64,000 nt of DNA from Helcococcus kunzii ATCC 51366 (lineage in GTDB: Bacteria; Bacillota; Clostridia; Tissierellales; Peptoniphilaceae). Position numbers and translations under genes: made by a program. The DNA is taken from NCBI RefSeq assembly GCF_000245755.1, contig NZ_JH601088.1, positions 943,034 to 1,007,033 of the forward strand, in the 5' to 3' direction. Positions 8,409 through 15,315 of the stretch are shown here, piece after piece; position 1 is the first letter of the stretch; each line of letters opens with the position of its first letter. The notes under the pieces were generated by a model, which did not search any database, had not been told where the DNA came from, and was given only the letters and a program-made list of their open reading frames with translations.

Positions 8409-8513
8409 TTTTATTGTTCTTGGTGGTGGAATGCTTTATTTTGATGTTTTTATATATTTCTTAGGTATTTGTACCTTTTATACTTTTAAATAGCTTACAA
8501 TACCTTTCCACCT

Positions 8514-8687
8514 TTAGTAGTTTGTGTGTGTTCTTTTGTCTGATAGATAGTTTTTCATGTTGGAATATAAAACTTGTATTTCTTCATTGTTCATTGATTT
8601 TATTTCTTCTGTGCTTTTATATGTTTTGTATGTTCCATATTGATCTGCTTTTATGAGTTCGTCTATTAGCTCTTGCCTTTTATTCAT
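8514..8687 (-). CDS. Small uncharacterised protein of the mobilization module (57 aa)
   Basis: A short frame from ATG 8687 to TAA 8514 begins MNKRQELIDELIKADQYGTY and ends KRTHTNY. A strong ribosome site (GGAGGTAATAGAG) precedes it and it lies 73 bases after the relaxase gene. It is charged, probably helical, and has no membrane segment. I do not recognise a family. Its place between relaxase and pcfB suggests an accessory mobilization or regulatory role. Confidence 0.6.
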   Translation of the reverse strand: MNKRQELIDELIKADQYGTYKTYKSTEEIKSMNNEEIQVLYSNMKNYLSDKRTHTNY

Positions 8688-8760
8688 CTCTATTACCTCC
8701 TAGATCTGCCTTTATTCTCTTGGTCATATTATAGCTTGGATAAGATATTTTTACCAGGTC

Positions 8761-10401
8761 TTATCTTTCTTGATCCATTTTCTTGTTTTTCATCATTTCT
8801 CTGTATTCATTGTCTTTAATAACTTGGTCTTGGAATTTTTTAATCTGTGCTATTACACTTGGTTTTTCACCTTGTTTTATTAACTTATCTATTTCTATGG
8901 ATAAGTCTATGCCAAGTTCTTTGTTTACAAAATCTACTGAATATTTTATATGATTAATTTCCTGGTATTCATCTTTTATCTTGTCTTTTTCTTTATTTAT
9001 TTCTTCAAGATTTGCCATTAAAAGATTTTTTTCTTCATTCCATTTTTTAGGACTTAGTTTTTCCTTATCTGATAGAAGTTTTTTTAATTTCCCACTTACT
9101 ACCTTATATTGGTCTATATCTTTCTTATGTTTATTATAAAATGCGTCTTTTGTGAATATGTTTTTCTTTTGATATTCTTCATAAACTTCTTTTTTGGCTT
9201 TGTAGATTTCATAGTATAAAATTTTCTTTTCTAAATCTTCCATTTCTTTATGGATTGTCTTTGCTTTTTTATTTAACCTATAACTATTAGACTTTAAGCT
9301 TTCTATTTTTGTTTGTAACTGACCTATGGTTTCTATATTATTTTTTCTTAAATAACTATATGCACTCGTTAGCTTTTTGAAGTCATATTTTTCTTTATTA
9401 GTTTTTGCATATCCTTTTAGATATTTACTTTTTTCTTTTTGAATTTCTGAATAAGTTAATAGATAATTTGTCAGATTGAAAAGTTTAGGGTTGTCTATTA
9501 CCTTATCTCTTTCTATATCCTTAAATTTTTCATAAGCAGTAGATAGGTTATCTAATAAAATTCCTATCCAACCTTTTAATGTTTTTATCTCTTCTTTTAT
9601 TGTTTTTACAAGTTGATTATATTTTCTTATTTCTCTATTATAGTTTCCCTTGTCAGTTTCTATTCCCTTTCTTTCCATTGCACTTGCTGCTGATCCTAAA
9701 TGGATTGTCGGTAGATAATCTGAATTTTGTCTTTTAAAACTCCTATGGTCTACTCTTTTTTCTATCTTGTTTTTTGCCAGATATTCATTGCAAAGGTCTG
9801 AAAAATTTTCTCTCCATTTTTCTACATTGCCCTTATCGTTCCAGGTTGTTAGTTCTACTTTCCTTGTCTTTGGTTTTCCATTTTTGTTTAAAATCTTTTC
9901 TCCTTTTTCATTTAGGATATATTCTTTTTTTGACTTTGCTAAGAACTCTCCTTTTTCGTTTATGGGTCGCATTATGGTCATGATATGACAATGGATATTT
10001 CCATTTTTATCTTGACTCTCATCATGAATTGCATAATCTACTATCATTCCTTGTGATGCTAGATTTTCTTTTATAAATCTTTCGACTAGGTTTTTATTTT
10101 CACTTAAAGATAATTCTTTTGGTAGTCCTATTATGAATTGTCTTGCTAGTTGTGCATTAGAATTTTTTTCTGCCATTTCTACTTTATTCCATAAGGTCGA
10201 CCTATCATTAAATTCTTTTGGTATATGATCAGGCAATATTATATTTTTTACTAATACTTTTTCTTTTCTTGTGTAGTCATGGGTTACTCCGTCCCATTCA
10301 TTTTTTATTTTTTCTCCACTTATATATGCTGCACTTGCTACTGCACTTTTTCCTTTTCCTCTTGATATTATGTTTACTGAAAAATGAAAACTGTCTGCCA
10401 T
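8761..10401 (-). CDS. MobA/MobL (MOBQ) relaxase
   Basis: 546 aa from ATG 10401 (AAAGGAAGTGATAAAA upstream; a GTG at 10410 is the alternative). The N-terminal relaxase domain shows motif I with candidate catalytic Tyr (GKGKSAVASAAYISGEKI) and motif III with paired histidines (GNIHCHIMTIMRP). A DHRSF motif follows near residue 220. The C-terminal half is long coiled coil, rich in Lys and Glu. The enzyme nicks one strand at oriT and pilots it into a recipient. Two MOBQ-like nic sites lie upstream (10683, 12735). No secretion channel genes are present, so the element would be mobilized by a helper. Confidence 0.9.
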   Translation of the reverse strand: MADSFHFSVNIISRGKGKSAVASAAYISGEKIKNEWDGVTHDYTRKEKVLVKNIILPDHIPKEFNDRSTLWNKVEMAEKNSNAQLARQFIIGLPKELSLSENKNLVERFIKENLASQGMIVDYAIHDESQDKNGNIHCHIMTIMRPINEKGEFLAKSKKEYILNEKGEKILNKNGKPKTRKVELTTWNDKGNVEKWRENFSDLCNEYLAKNKIEKRVDHRSFKRQNSDYLPTIHLGSAASAMERKGIETDKGNYNREIRKYNQLVKTIKEEIKTLKGWIGILLDNLSTAYEKFKDIERDKVIDNPKLFNLTNYLLTYSEIQKEKSKYLKGYAKTNKEKYDFKKLTSAYSYLRKNNIETIGQLQTKIESLKSNSYRLNKKAKTIHKEMEDLEKKILYYEIYKAKKEVYEEYQKKNIFTKDAFYNKHKKDIDQYKVVSGKLKKLLSDKEKLSPKKWNEEKNLLMANLEEINKEKDKIKDEYQEINHIKYSVDFVNKELGIDLSIEIDKLIKQGEKPSVIAQIKKFQDQVIKDNEYREMMKNKKMDQER

Positions 10402-10495
10402 TTTTATCACTTCCTTTCTTTTTTGTTGTTTTAGGTGGAGGCTTAATAGATTTTTTATATCCTCTTTGTGAATGAGCGTTTTGAAATGATAGAAT

Positions 10496-10546
10496 AGAAA
10501 AAGCCGACTACTGAATTAATTTTTGTTGTTTCAGTATGTCGGCTTA
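10496..10546 (-). terminator. Terminator-type hairpin before the relaxase gene
   Basis: Minus-strand AAGCCGACATACTGAAA pairs with TTCAGTAGTCGGCTT with one bulge, then CTTTTTC. It lies about 95 bases upstream of the relaxase start. Confidence 0.75.
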
Positions 10547-10566
10547 ATTGTTACTCTCATTTCAAA

Positions 10567-10725
10567 TTTTAAAAGTCAAGGGCGAGCGTTAGCGAGTTTA
10601 TTTACCCTTGACTTTTAAAAAGCGAATGGTTGTTGCTCCTTGCAAGGGTTTGGCTCTAAAGGCACGCAAGCACCCTTTAGGGTGTATAATTGCGCCCTTG
10701 TAACCAAGGGACAATTATGTTATTT
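10567..10725. other. Origin of transfer oriT1 (MOBQ type)
   Basis: A 16-bp perfect inverted repeat (TTTTAAAAGTCAAGGG at 10567-10582, complement 10605-10620) is followed by a small hairpin CACCC/GGGTG and then TGTATAATTGCGCCCTTG (10683-10700). TGCGCCCT is the MOBQ/RSF1010-pIP501 nic core, and in that family an inverted repeat immediately precedes it. The nic lies within a further hairpin (ATAATTG..CCCTTG / CAAGGG..CAATTAT). The region is GC-richer than its flanks and sits just upstream of the relaxase gene. Also covers the intergenic space 10547-10714. Confidence 0.8.
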
Positions 10726-11044
10726 CATCTTTAGGTGATTTTTCTACATCATCATCTACTCTTTCTTCTAAAATTTCCATTATGTTTAATCTTATTTCTT
10801 CATCATTTAACATTTTCATTAACTTATAAAATTCATCTATTGTTAAATTAATACTTTCTTCAAAAACACTTTCAAACACTGCACCTTTTTCTATAAGTCT
10901 TTTGTTTCTTGCTTTTCTTTCTTGCTCATTAAGTTTTTTCTTCAGCTGTATTTTTTGATTTTTTAATTGCTTAATGCTTTCTTCTTTCTTTTCGATCTGT
11001 TCTTCAATACTTAACTTTATTCTTTTAATTGCCATTTGTATCAT
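10715..11044 (-). CDS. DUF3847-family relaxosome-associated protein, copy 1
   Basis: 109 aa. ATG 11044 and ATG 11035 (MAIKRIKL) are both possible and neither has a good ribosome site. A coiled-coil N-terminus (IEKKEESIKQLKNQKIQLKK) leads to the family signature RKARNKRLIEKGAVFESVFE and a helical C-terminus. DUF3847 proteins are regularly encoded beside MobA/MobL relaxases. A DNA-binding accessory role at oriT is likely but unproven. Its stop codon overlaps the oriT1 hairpin. A second, divergent copy is at 12799-13089. Confidence 0.7.
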   Translation of the reverse strand: MIQMAIKRIKLSIEEQIEKKEESIKQLKNQKIQLKKKLNEQERKARNKRLIEKGAVFESVFEESINLTIDEFYKLMKMLNDEEIRLNIMEILEERVDDDVEKSPKDEIT

Positions 11045-11050
11045 TTCTTA

Positions 11051-11090
11051 AAATAAAAAACGAATAGATTTTTATTTCTAATCGTTTTTC
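11051..11090 (-). terminator. Terminator-type hairpin before DUF3847 copy 1
   Basis: Minus-strand AACGATTAGA / TCTATTCGTT (one mismatch) followed by TTTTTTATTTT. It ends within 10 bases of the start codon at 11044. Confidence 0.7.
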
Positions 11091-11156
11091 AGCTTAGTGT
11101 GGATTGTCAACACCTATTTGTACAATCTAAAATCGAACGTACTAATTTTAGATTAA

Positions 11157-11370
11157 CTAATAACTACTAGTTAATCTTGATTGCCTATATTTAACTGGTG
11201 TCAAGTAACCTAATGATCCATTAACCCTTAGGTTATTGTTCCAATAAACATACTCTGATTATTGACGGTGCTATATCGTATTCTTCTCCCAATTTTTTAT
11301 ATGTGTTGTTACCTTGATTAAAGATTTCTACTATTTGCCTTTTGAAGTCTTCTTCGTAGTGTCTAGCTAA
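11157..11370 (-). mobile_element. IS3-family insertion sequence remnant, internally deleted
   Basis: A transposase orfA fragment (11370-11233) begins [19 protein letters not shown] and ends at IIRVCLLEQ. It fuses into an orfB C-terminal fragment (~11255-11157) reading [20 protein letters not shown] and ending at TAG 11157. Almost the whole DDE catalytic region is missing, so the element is dead. The orfA start codon is lost (TTA where ATG is expected) although GGAGG remains. The rest of 11091-11529 is AT-rich with a small CCGCT/AGCGG dyad near 11452 and shows no gene. Confidence 0.75.
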
Positions 11371-11529
11371 TTTAAAATCCTCCTATGATTACTTATTATT
11401 TATTGTATCCATACCAGGAGACCTTTTTCAGATTTCCTGCTTGGTGTGCCGCTGTTTTAGCGGTGGGTATTTAGTTGTGAAAGTTCGTGGCAAGTTGACT
11501 CGATGTGTAGAGGGGCAATAAATTAAAAC

Positions 11530-11955
11530 TTATTTATTATCAATCTCAAATTTTTTTTGTAGCATTTCCAGACTTTGATAAACGATTTTATATTGTTCAT
11601 CTGTCCATTCTGATGTTAACTTCTGATTAAATTCTTTTAATGCTCTACTTAAAGGTTCATATTTTAATCGTCCCCTTTCTGTAAGATATATTTTTTTGTT
11701 TCTCTTATCTTTAGGGTCTGTTTCTCGTGTGATATATCCCTTTTGCTCTAATGATTTAACCATTCGAGTCGTAGCAGCCTTATCTACTTTCACAAGTTTT
11801 GTTAATTCATCCTGAGTCAATCCATCCTGTTTTGTAAGTGCCATGTAATAAGGCTCTTCTCCGACACTTATATCAAATGGAACAACTACATTTTTTAATT
11901 CTTGCTGAATACATCTTGATAAATAAGTTATAAGTTTTCCAATGCTTTTGTTCAC
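11530..11955 (-). CDS. MarR-family transcriptional regulator
   Basis: 141 aa, winged helix-turn-helix. GLTQDELTKLVKVDKAATTRMVKSL is the recognition region and YITRETDPKDKRNKKIYLTERG the wing, both classic MarR. It starts at GTG 11955, two bases after the stop of the membrane-protein gene upstream, so the two are translated together. A 12-bp perfect inverted repeat overlapping the promoter (12416-12443) is the obvious autoregulatory operator. The inducing ligand is unknown. Confidence 0.88.
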   Translation of the reverse strand: MNKSIGKLITYLSRCIQQELKNVVVPFDISVGEEPYYMALTKQDGLTQDELTKLVKVDKAATTRMVKSLEQKGYITRETDPKDKRNKKIYLTERGRLKYEPLSRALKEFNQKLTSEWTDEQYKIVYQSLEMLQKKFEIDNK

Positions 11956-11956
11956 T

Positions 11957-12376
11957 TTATGCCTCTTTTCTTCTTAAAAATTTGTCCAATATCACATTCC
12001 AAAAAATACTAGAAAAATATCCAAATACAACATTAATAGGAAATGAGGAAAAATATATTTTCCAGAAATTCTCATCATATCCCTTCATTCTTAACAATCC
12101 GCTTATAGACATAATTGCAGTAAAATATATCGCTGGAATTATTGATGAAAAAACTAAAAAAACAATATATGATTTTCCAGTATATAGTTTCTCTGTTACT
12201 TTTGCACCTATAAGTCCAGCCGGAAAAATCAAAGATGCTATACTTGCAACTATAGATTGTAATAACATCATTGCAAGTATAGACGGAAAAACAATTTTTC
12301 CAGTATTCATCTGAGACATAATACAACTCATTGTACTCCCCATCAATATAGGGAAAATATAACGTTTATATTTCAT
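11957..12376 (-). CDS. DUF2798-family membrane protein
   Basis: 139 aa with four predicted membrane helices arranged as two related halves (~5-25, 37-58, 72-95, 110-130). MGSTMSCIMSQMNT and SFPINVVFGYFSSI are typical of DUF2798 proteins. Function unknown; genes of this family are often paired with MarR/TetR regulators. First gene of a two-gene operon with the MarR regulator. GTGAGGTAAG precedes the ATG. Confidence 0.65.
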   Translation of the reverse strand: MKYKRYIFPILMGSTMSCIMSQMNTGKIVFPSILAMMLLQSIVASIASLIFPAGLIGAKVTEKLYTGKSYIVFLVFSSIIPAIYFTAIMSISGLLRMKGYDENFWKIYFSSFPINVVFGYFSSIFWNVILDKFLRRKEA

Positions 12377-12406
12377 TACTCTTACCTCACTTTTAAGAAT
12401 AACTGA

Positions 12407-12443
12407 AGTATATCACAAATTAGTTGATGCGTCAACTAATTTG
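12407..12443 (-). promoter_or_regulatory. Promoter with embedded MarR-type operator
   Basis: TTGACG (12430-12435) and TATACT (12407-12412) are 17 bases apart on the minus strand. CAAATTAGTTGA at 12416-12427 is repeated inverted at 12432-12443 with a 4-bp spacer, covering the -35 box and spacer. A bound MarR dimer would block polymerase. Confidence 0.85.
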
Positions 12444-12519
12444 TTTTTAAGCTTAGATCTCTTAAAATAATATTTTATTGGTAAACTTCGTAGTAAATAC
12501 TGTTTATAAAAATTTTTCC

Positions 12520-12775
12520 TTTCAAAGGGTGGCTGGCGGCAGCCAGCGCAGGGGAAGCGTAGCGTCCGTGTTTGATTTGGAGCAGACCATGACTGCGGAA
12601 GCCGACATTCTGTCGCCTGTTGGGGCATTCGGCGAGTGAATATGCAAGTATATCCGTTTGGCTCATTGATCGCACAAATCACAGCCCTCCGATTAGGAGC
12701 CTTCGGAGAACGCAATGCATCAATCTCTGATAGCTGTATAATTGCGCCCTTAGAAAATCTAAGGGAGATTTGATT
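12520..12775. other. Second origin of transfer oriT2 in a GC-rich patch
   Basis: The stretch 12520-12720 is markedly GC-rich compared with its surroundings, with a GGCTG/CAGCC hairpin and no credible gene. It ends with a small inverted repeat (GCATCA/TGATAGC) and TGTATAATTGCGCCCTTA (12735-12752), identical over 17 bases to oriT1. A CCCTTAG/CTAAGGG hairpin follows. The match to the MOBQ nic core and the adjoining DUF3847 gene support an oriT. The composition suggests a separate, more recent origin. Confidence 0.75.
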
Positions 12776-12798
12776 ATTTACAACACCCTTTATTTTTA

Positions 12799-13089
12799 TT
12801 AATTTTCTCTCATTAGTTTTAGTGTTTCTTTAAATTCTTTTGTCTTTATTGCTTCTTCTAGTAGGATTTTTATTTCTTCATCTGTTAGTTCTTCTGCATT
12901 TTCTATAAGGCTTTCTAAGATTGCTCCTCTTGTTATGAGCCTATGTGTTCTTTCTTTTCTTCTTTTTTCTATGTCTTGTTTTAATATCTTTTTTTCTTGA
13001 TTTTTTAGTTGCCTTAATCTTTCTTCTGTATCGTCAATTTTATTTTTTATTTCTTTTGATTCTTTTCTGATTTGTTCTAATTTTTTCAT
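12799..13089 (-). CDS. DUF3847-family relaxosome-associated protein, copy 2
   Basis: 96 aa from ATG 13089 (AAGAAAGGAGTTTTGC upstream). A charged coiled coil (IRKESKEIKNKIDDTEERL) leads into RRKERTHRLITRGAILESLIE, the family signature, and a helical tail. It shares fold and context with copy 1 but not close sequence, and its own nic site lies just downstream. It probably belongs to a second mobilization module that lost its relaxase. Confidence 0.75.
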   Translation of the reverse strand: MKKLEQIRKESKEIKNKIDDTEERLRQLKNQEKKILKQDIEKRRKERTHRLITRGAILESLIENAEELTDEEIKILLEEAIKTKEFKETLKLMREN

Positions 13090-13109
13090 GCAAAACTCCT
13101 TTCTTGTAA

Positions 13110-13145
13110 TAAAAAAAGACGATAGAGTTTTTAATTTCTATCGCC
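13110..13145 (-). terminator. Terminator-type hairpin before DUF3847 copy 2
   Basis: Minus-strand GGCGATAGA / TCTATCGTC (9 bp, one G-U) and then TTTTTTTATT. It ends about 8 bases before the ribosome site. The stem sequence is close to that at 2962-2997. Confidence 0.8.
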
Positions 13146-13193
13146 TAACATCTATCTGAATTAATTTTTTTCATTCAAAAAAATAGTTTCTGT

Positions 13194-13811
13194 TTACTTG
13201 TGATAGTCTTCTATTTTATCCTCATATTTTTTTATAAGTTCTCGTGAATAAACTTTTTTGTTTTTTGAATCTCTGACTTCTTTCCAAAGAATTGCAGCTA
13301 CTTGTATTTTATTAGAGTAGTTACAACTATTTTCGTCTGCACAAAAATCCTTTAAAAATTGATTCCATTGACAAACCGAATTATCATACTTAGCATAATC
13401 TGATTTTCCATAATAAACTTTGAGCATATCTTGAATTGTAAAACTCAAATCATTTTCTCTTTTTACTTTTCTCCAAGCCGTTGCCATATCTGCAGTAAAT
13501 TTGAAAGGCAAAACACCTGTTACAACAGAAAAATATTCTCTGAATTTTGAATTAAAGGAAAATCCACACTCAAGTAAAGGCATATCTAAAGTAATATAAT
13601 CAACTTGTTTCTTTATGTTTTTTATTGATGACTTTTTAATCACATCCCCCTTAAAGTACTGCTCAATAATATAAGTGAGTTCTTGTTTTGTACCTCTATA
13701 TTCTAATCCTAATAACTTGCATATCTGTGAAAGTTCTTCACGATACCAATAGTATTTATTAAACTCATCAAACGATGTGATTTTATCAAACTTAAGTCTA
13801 CTTTCTATCAT
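13194..13811 (-). CDS. SAP-like / DUF6434 domain protein
   Basis: 205 aa. The N-terminus (FDEFNKYYWYREELSQICKL then GTKQELTYIIEQYF) forms a SAP-like helix-extended-helix DNA-binding motif. The C-terminal half (FTADMATAWRKVKRENDLSF, NQFLKDFCADENS, AAILWKEVRDSKNKKVY) resembles DUF6434. Function unknown; possibly nucleic-acid binding. It heads the cargo part of the element. Confidence 0.6.
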   Translation of the reverse strand: MIESRLKFDKITSFDEFNKYYWYREELSQICKLLGLEYRGTKQELTYIIEQYFKGDVIKKSSIKNIKKQVDYITLDMPLLECGFSFNSKFREYFSVVTGVLPFKFTADMATAWRKVKRENDLSFTIQDMLKVYYGKSDYAKYDNSVCQWNQFLKDFCADENSCNYSNKIQVAAILWKEVRDSKNKKVYSRELIKKYEDKIEDYHK

Positions 13812-13878
13812 TGTTTTATCCTTTCGAAAAGATCTAAATATATGAATAGGCTACTCCAATTTATCTATTTCATTATTT

Positions 13879-14301
13879 TCATAACACTTGAACATGACTT
13901 GCTTCTTCACAATTAAGTACTTCCTTCAAATCTTTAAAATACAGTTTTTGTTGGTTTCTTAAATATAGTCCTACAAAAGGTTTAAATATAAATTTTTTAG
14001 AAATAATATTTTCTGTAAAATCTAATGTTGTTTTATCTCCATTCGAATAAAATTTTCCTATCCAAGTTCCTTTTATATTTGCGTTTTCAATTTCAAAAGA
14101 CCAGCATTGATGTTTCGTACATTCTATAACTTTAAAATTTGTTTCTATCCCATCTTTTGTAATCTCTACAAAATTCTTATCATCAATAATTTTGATATCT
14201 TTGATATCACTTCTCCAACCAAAATCACGAAGGTCAGTAACTTTATCCCATACTTTTTCTATTGGGCAATTTAATGTAACTTTGATATTTGCAACTGCCA
14301 T
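13879..14301 (-). CDS. SRPBCC (START-like) family protein
   Basis: 140 aa. The opening VKVTLNCPIEKVWDKVTDL-like strand-helix and the conserved tryptophans in DFGWRSDI and CWSFEIEN are typical of polyketide-cyclase/SRPBCC folds, which bind small hydrophobic ligands. AGGAGGATTTT precedes the ATG. No ligand or pathway can be deduced. It lies 37 bases after the ClbS-like gene, probably co-transcribed. Confidence 0.7.
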   Translation of the reverse strand: MAVANIKVTLNCPIEKVWDKVTDLRDFGWRSDIKDIKIIDDKNFVEITKDGIETNFKVIECTKHQCWSFEIENANIKGTWIGKFYSNGDKTTLDFTENIISKKFIFKPFVGLYLRNQQKLYFKDLKEVLNCEEASHVQVL

Positions 14302-14338
14302 AAAATCCTCCTAAGTAAACTTATTTATACTTTTCTAT

Positions 14339-14857
14339 CTATAGAACTAATTTCTTCCATTTCCTAATCTTAGTCCTAAATGTTCCAAATGGCGCTACTG
14401 TATTTACATGAATAAATTTATATACTTCCCAAGTAGCAGTTTTGGTTGCTTCATCTGCCCATTTTCTCATATGTGGTTTAAATAATTCTTCATCTGTTAA
14501 TTCATCTATCAAAAGATAAATATCTTCTATATTTTTTGTGAGTTGTTCTTTTAGTTCCTTTAACGATTTATTAGCATAGGTATCAGTGAACCACTTATAT
14601 AATTCTCCAAGTTGATTCCACTTAAATTTATCAGATGGTGTTTTAACATCTATACCTTTTTTCTCATCTTCTTCCCATTTTAAGAGTAAAGTTGTCCAAC
14701 CTACTTGATAGGCAATATTTTCTGTTGGTGTCCTATCAACTTCTTCTAGTCTTTTATCTTTTAGTTCTTCTGGTATATTGTCAAACTCTGAAATATATTT
14801 TTCAAAAGTTTTCTTTATCTCATTCTTTAATTCTTCCTTACTTTCATAAGACCTCAT
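14339..14857 (-). CDS. ClbS/DfsB-family four-helix protein
   Basis: 172 aa. RSYESKEELKNEIKKTFEKY at the N-terminus, ENIAYQVGWTTLLLKWEEDE with a WTxLLLKWE motif, and the C-terminal VNTVAPFGTFRTKIRKWKK match the ClbS/DfsB (DUF1706) family. The best-known member protects producers from colibactin; most relatives are uncharacterised. As mobile-element cargo it may provide protection against a genotoxin, but that is inference. Confidence 0.75.
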   Translation of the reverse strand: MRSYESKEELKNEIKKTFEKYISEFDNIPEELKDKRLEEVDRTPTENIAYQVGWTTLLLKWEEDEKKGIDVKTPSDKFKWNQLGELYKWFTDTYANKSLKELKEQLTKNIEDIYLLIDELTDEELFKPHMRKWADEATKTATWEVYKFIHVNTVAPFGTFRTKIRKWKKLVL

Positions 14858-14920
14858 ATGCCTACCTCCATGGTTTATATATAGATATTATACCAAAAAT
14901 ATCTTTATCCTAAGCTTAAT

Positions 14921-15235
14921 TCATAATCTTGTAATTAAACTGTTTCTGTTTATTTTTATTTTATCTCTGTTTTTCAAAAACTCTTCCACATCAAATAAAT
15001 TCTTCTTATCATAGTCTTCCAATAACTTATAATTCTTATGTTTTGTAATATCGAATTTATCAGACAAGAAAGGTCTTACTCCTCTTAGCTGGTATATACA
15101 CTTACCACCATCCATTACAGTTATTTCATCTTGGCTCATAAGTTCCTTGCTAGTTTTTTGATAATTTAGACCAAAAGATTTTTGATTTGATCTTGTTTCT
15201 GATGTGTTATATAGGTCTAAAGTAGAAATTACGTT
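14921..15235 (-). pseudogene. C-terminal stub of a VirD4-type coupling protein
   Basis: The frame continues upstream of the ATG at 15139 without a stop, and the coding similarity starts at ~15235. The stretches NYQKTSKELMSQDE, VMDGGKCIYQLRGVRPFLSD and DITKHKNYKLLEDYDKKNLF are characteristic of the C-terminus of VirD4/TraG proteins in Tn916/CTn-like elements. The ATPase domains are missing. Its 5' side merges into a ~50-bp piece resembling the CD1845-like remnant at 3195-3245, next to the lysS terminator. It is a scar of a once conjugative ancestor. Confidence 0.75.
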
Positions 15236-15261
15236 TAATACCGTAGTATCTTGCTTAATAT

Positions 15262-15297
15262 AAAAATTAAACTGGGATTTATAACAAACCCCAGTTT
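15262..15297 (-). terminator. lysS terminator
   Basis: AAACTGGGG..CCCAGTTT hairpin followed by AATTTTTATA on the minus strand, 18 bases after the lysS stop. A second copy is at 3312-3348. Confidence 0.85.
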
Positions 15298-15315
15298 AAT
15301 AATTAGCGTGTTCTT

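Noticed and set aside
12413..12715. 100-aa open frame on the minus strand in the GC-rich patch
   Set aside because: It overlaps the MarR operator and the oriT2 region, has no ribosome site, and its Arg/Pro/Cys-rich composition is an artefact of GC-rich non-coding DNA.
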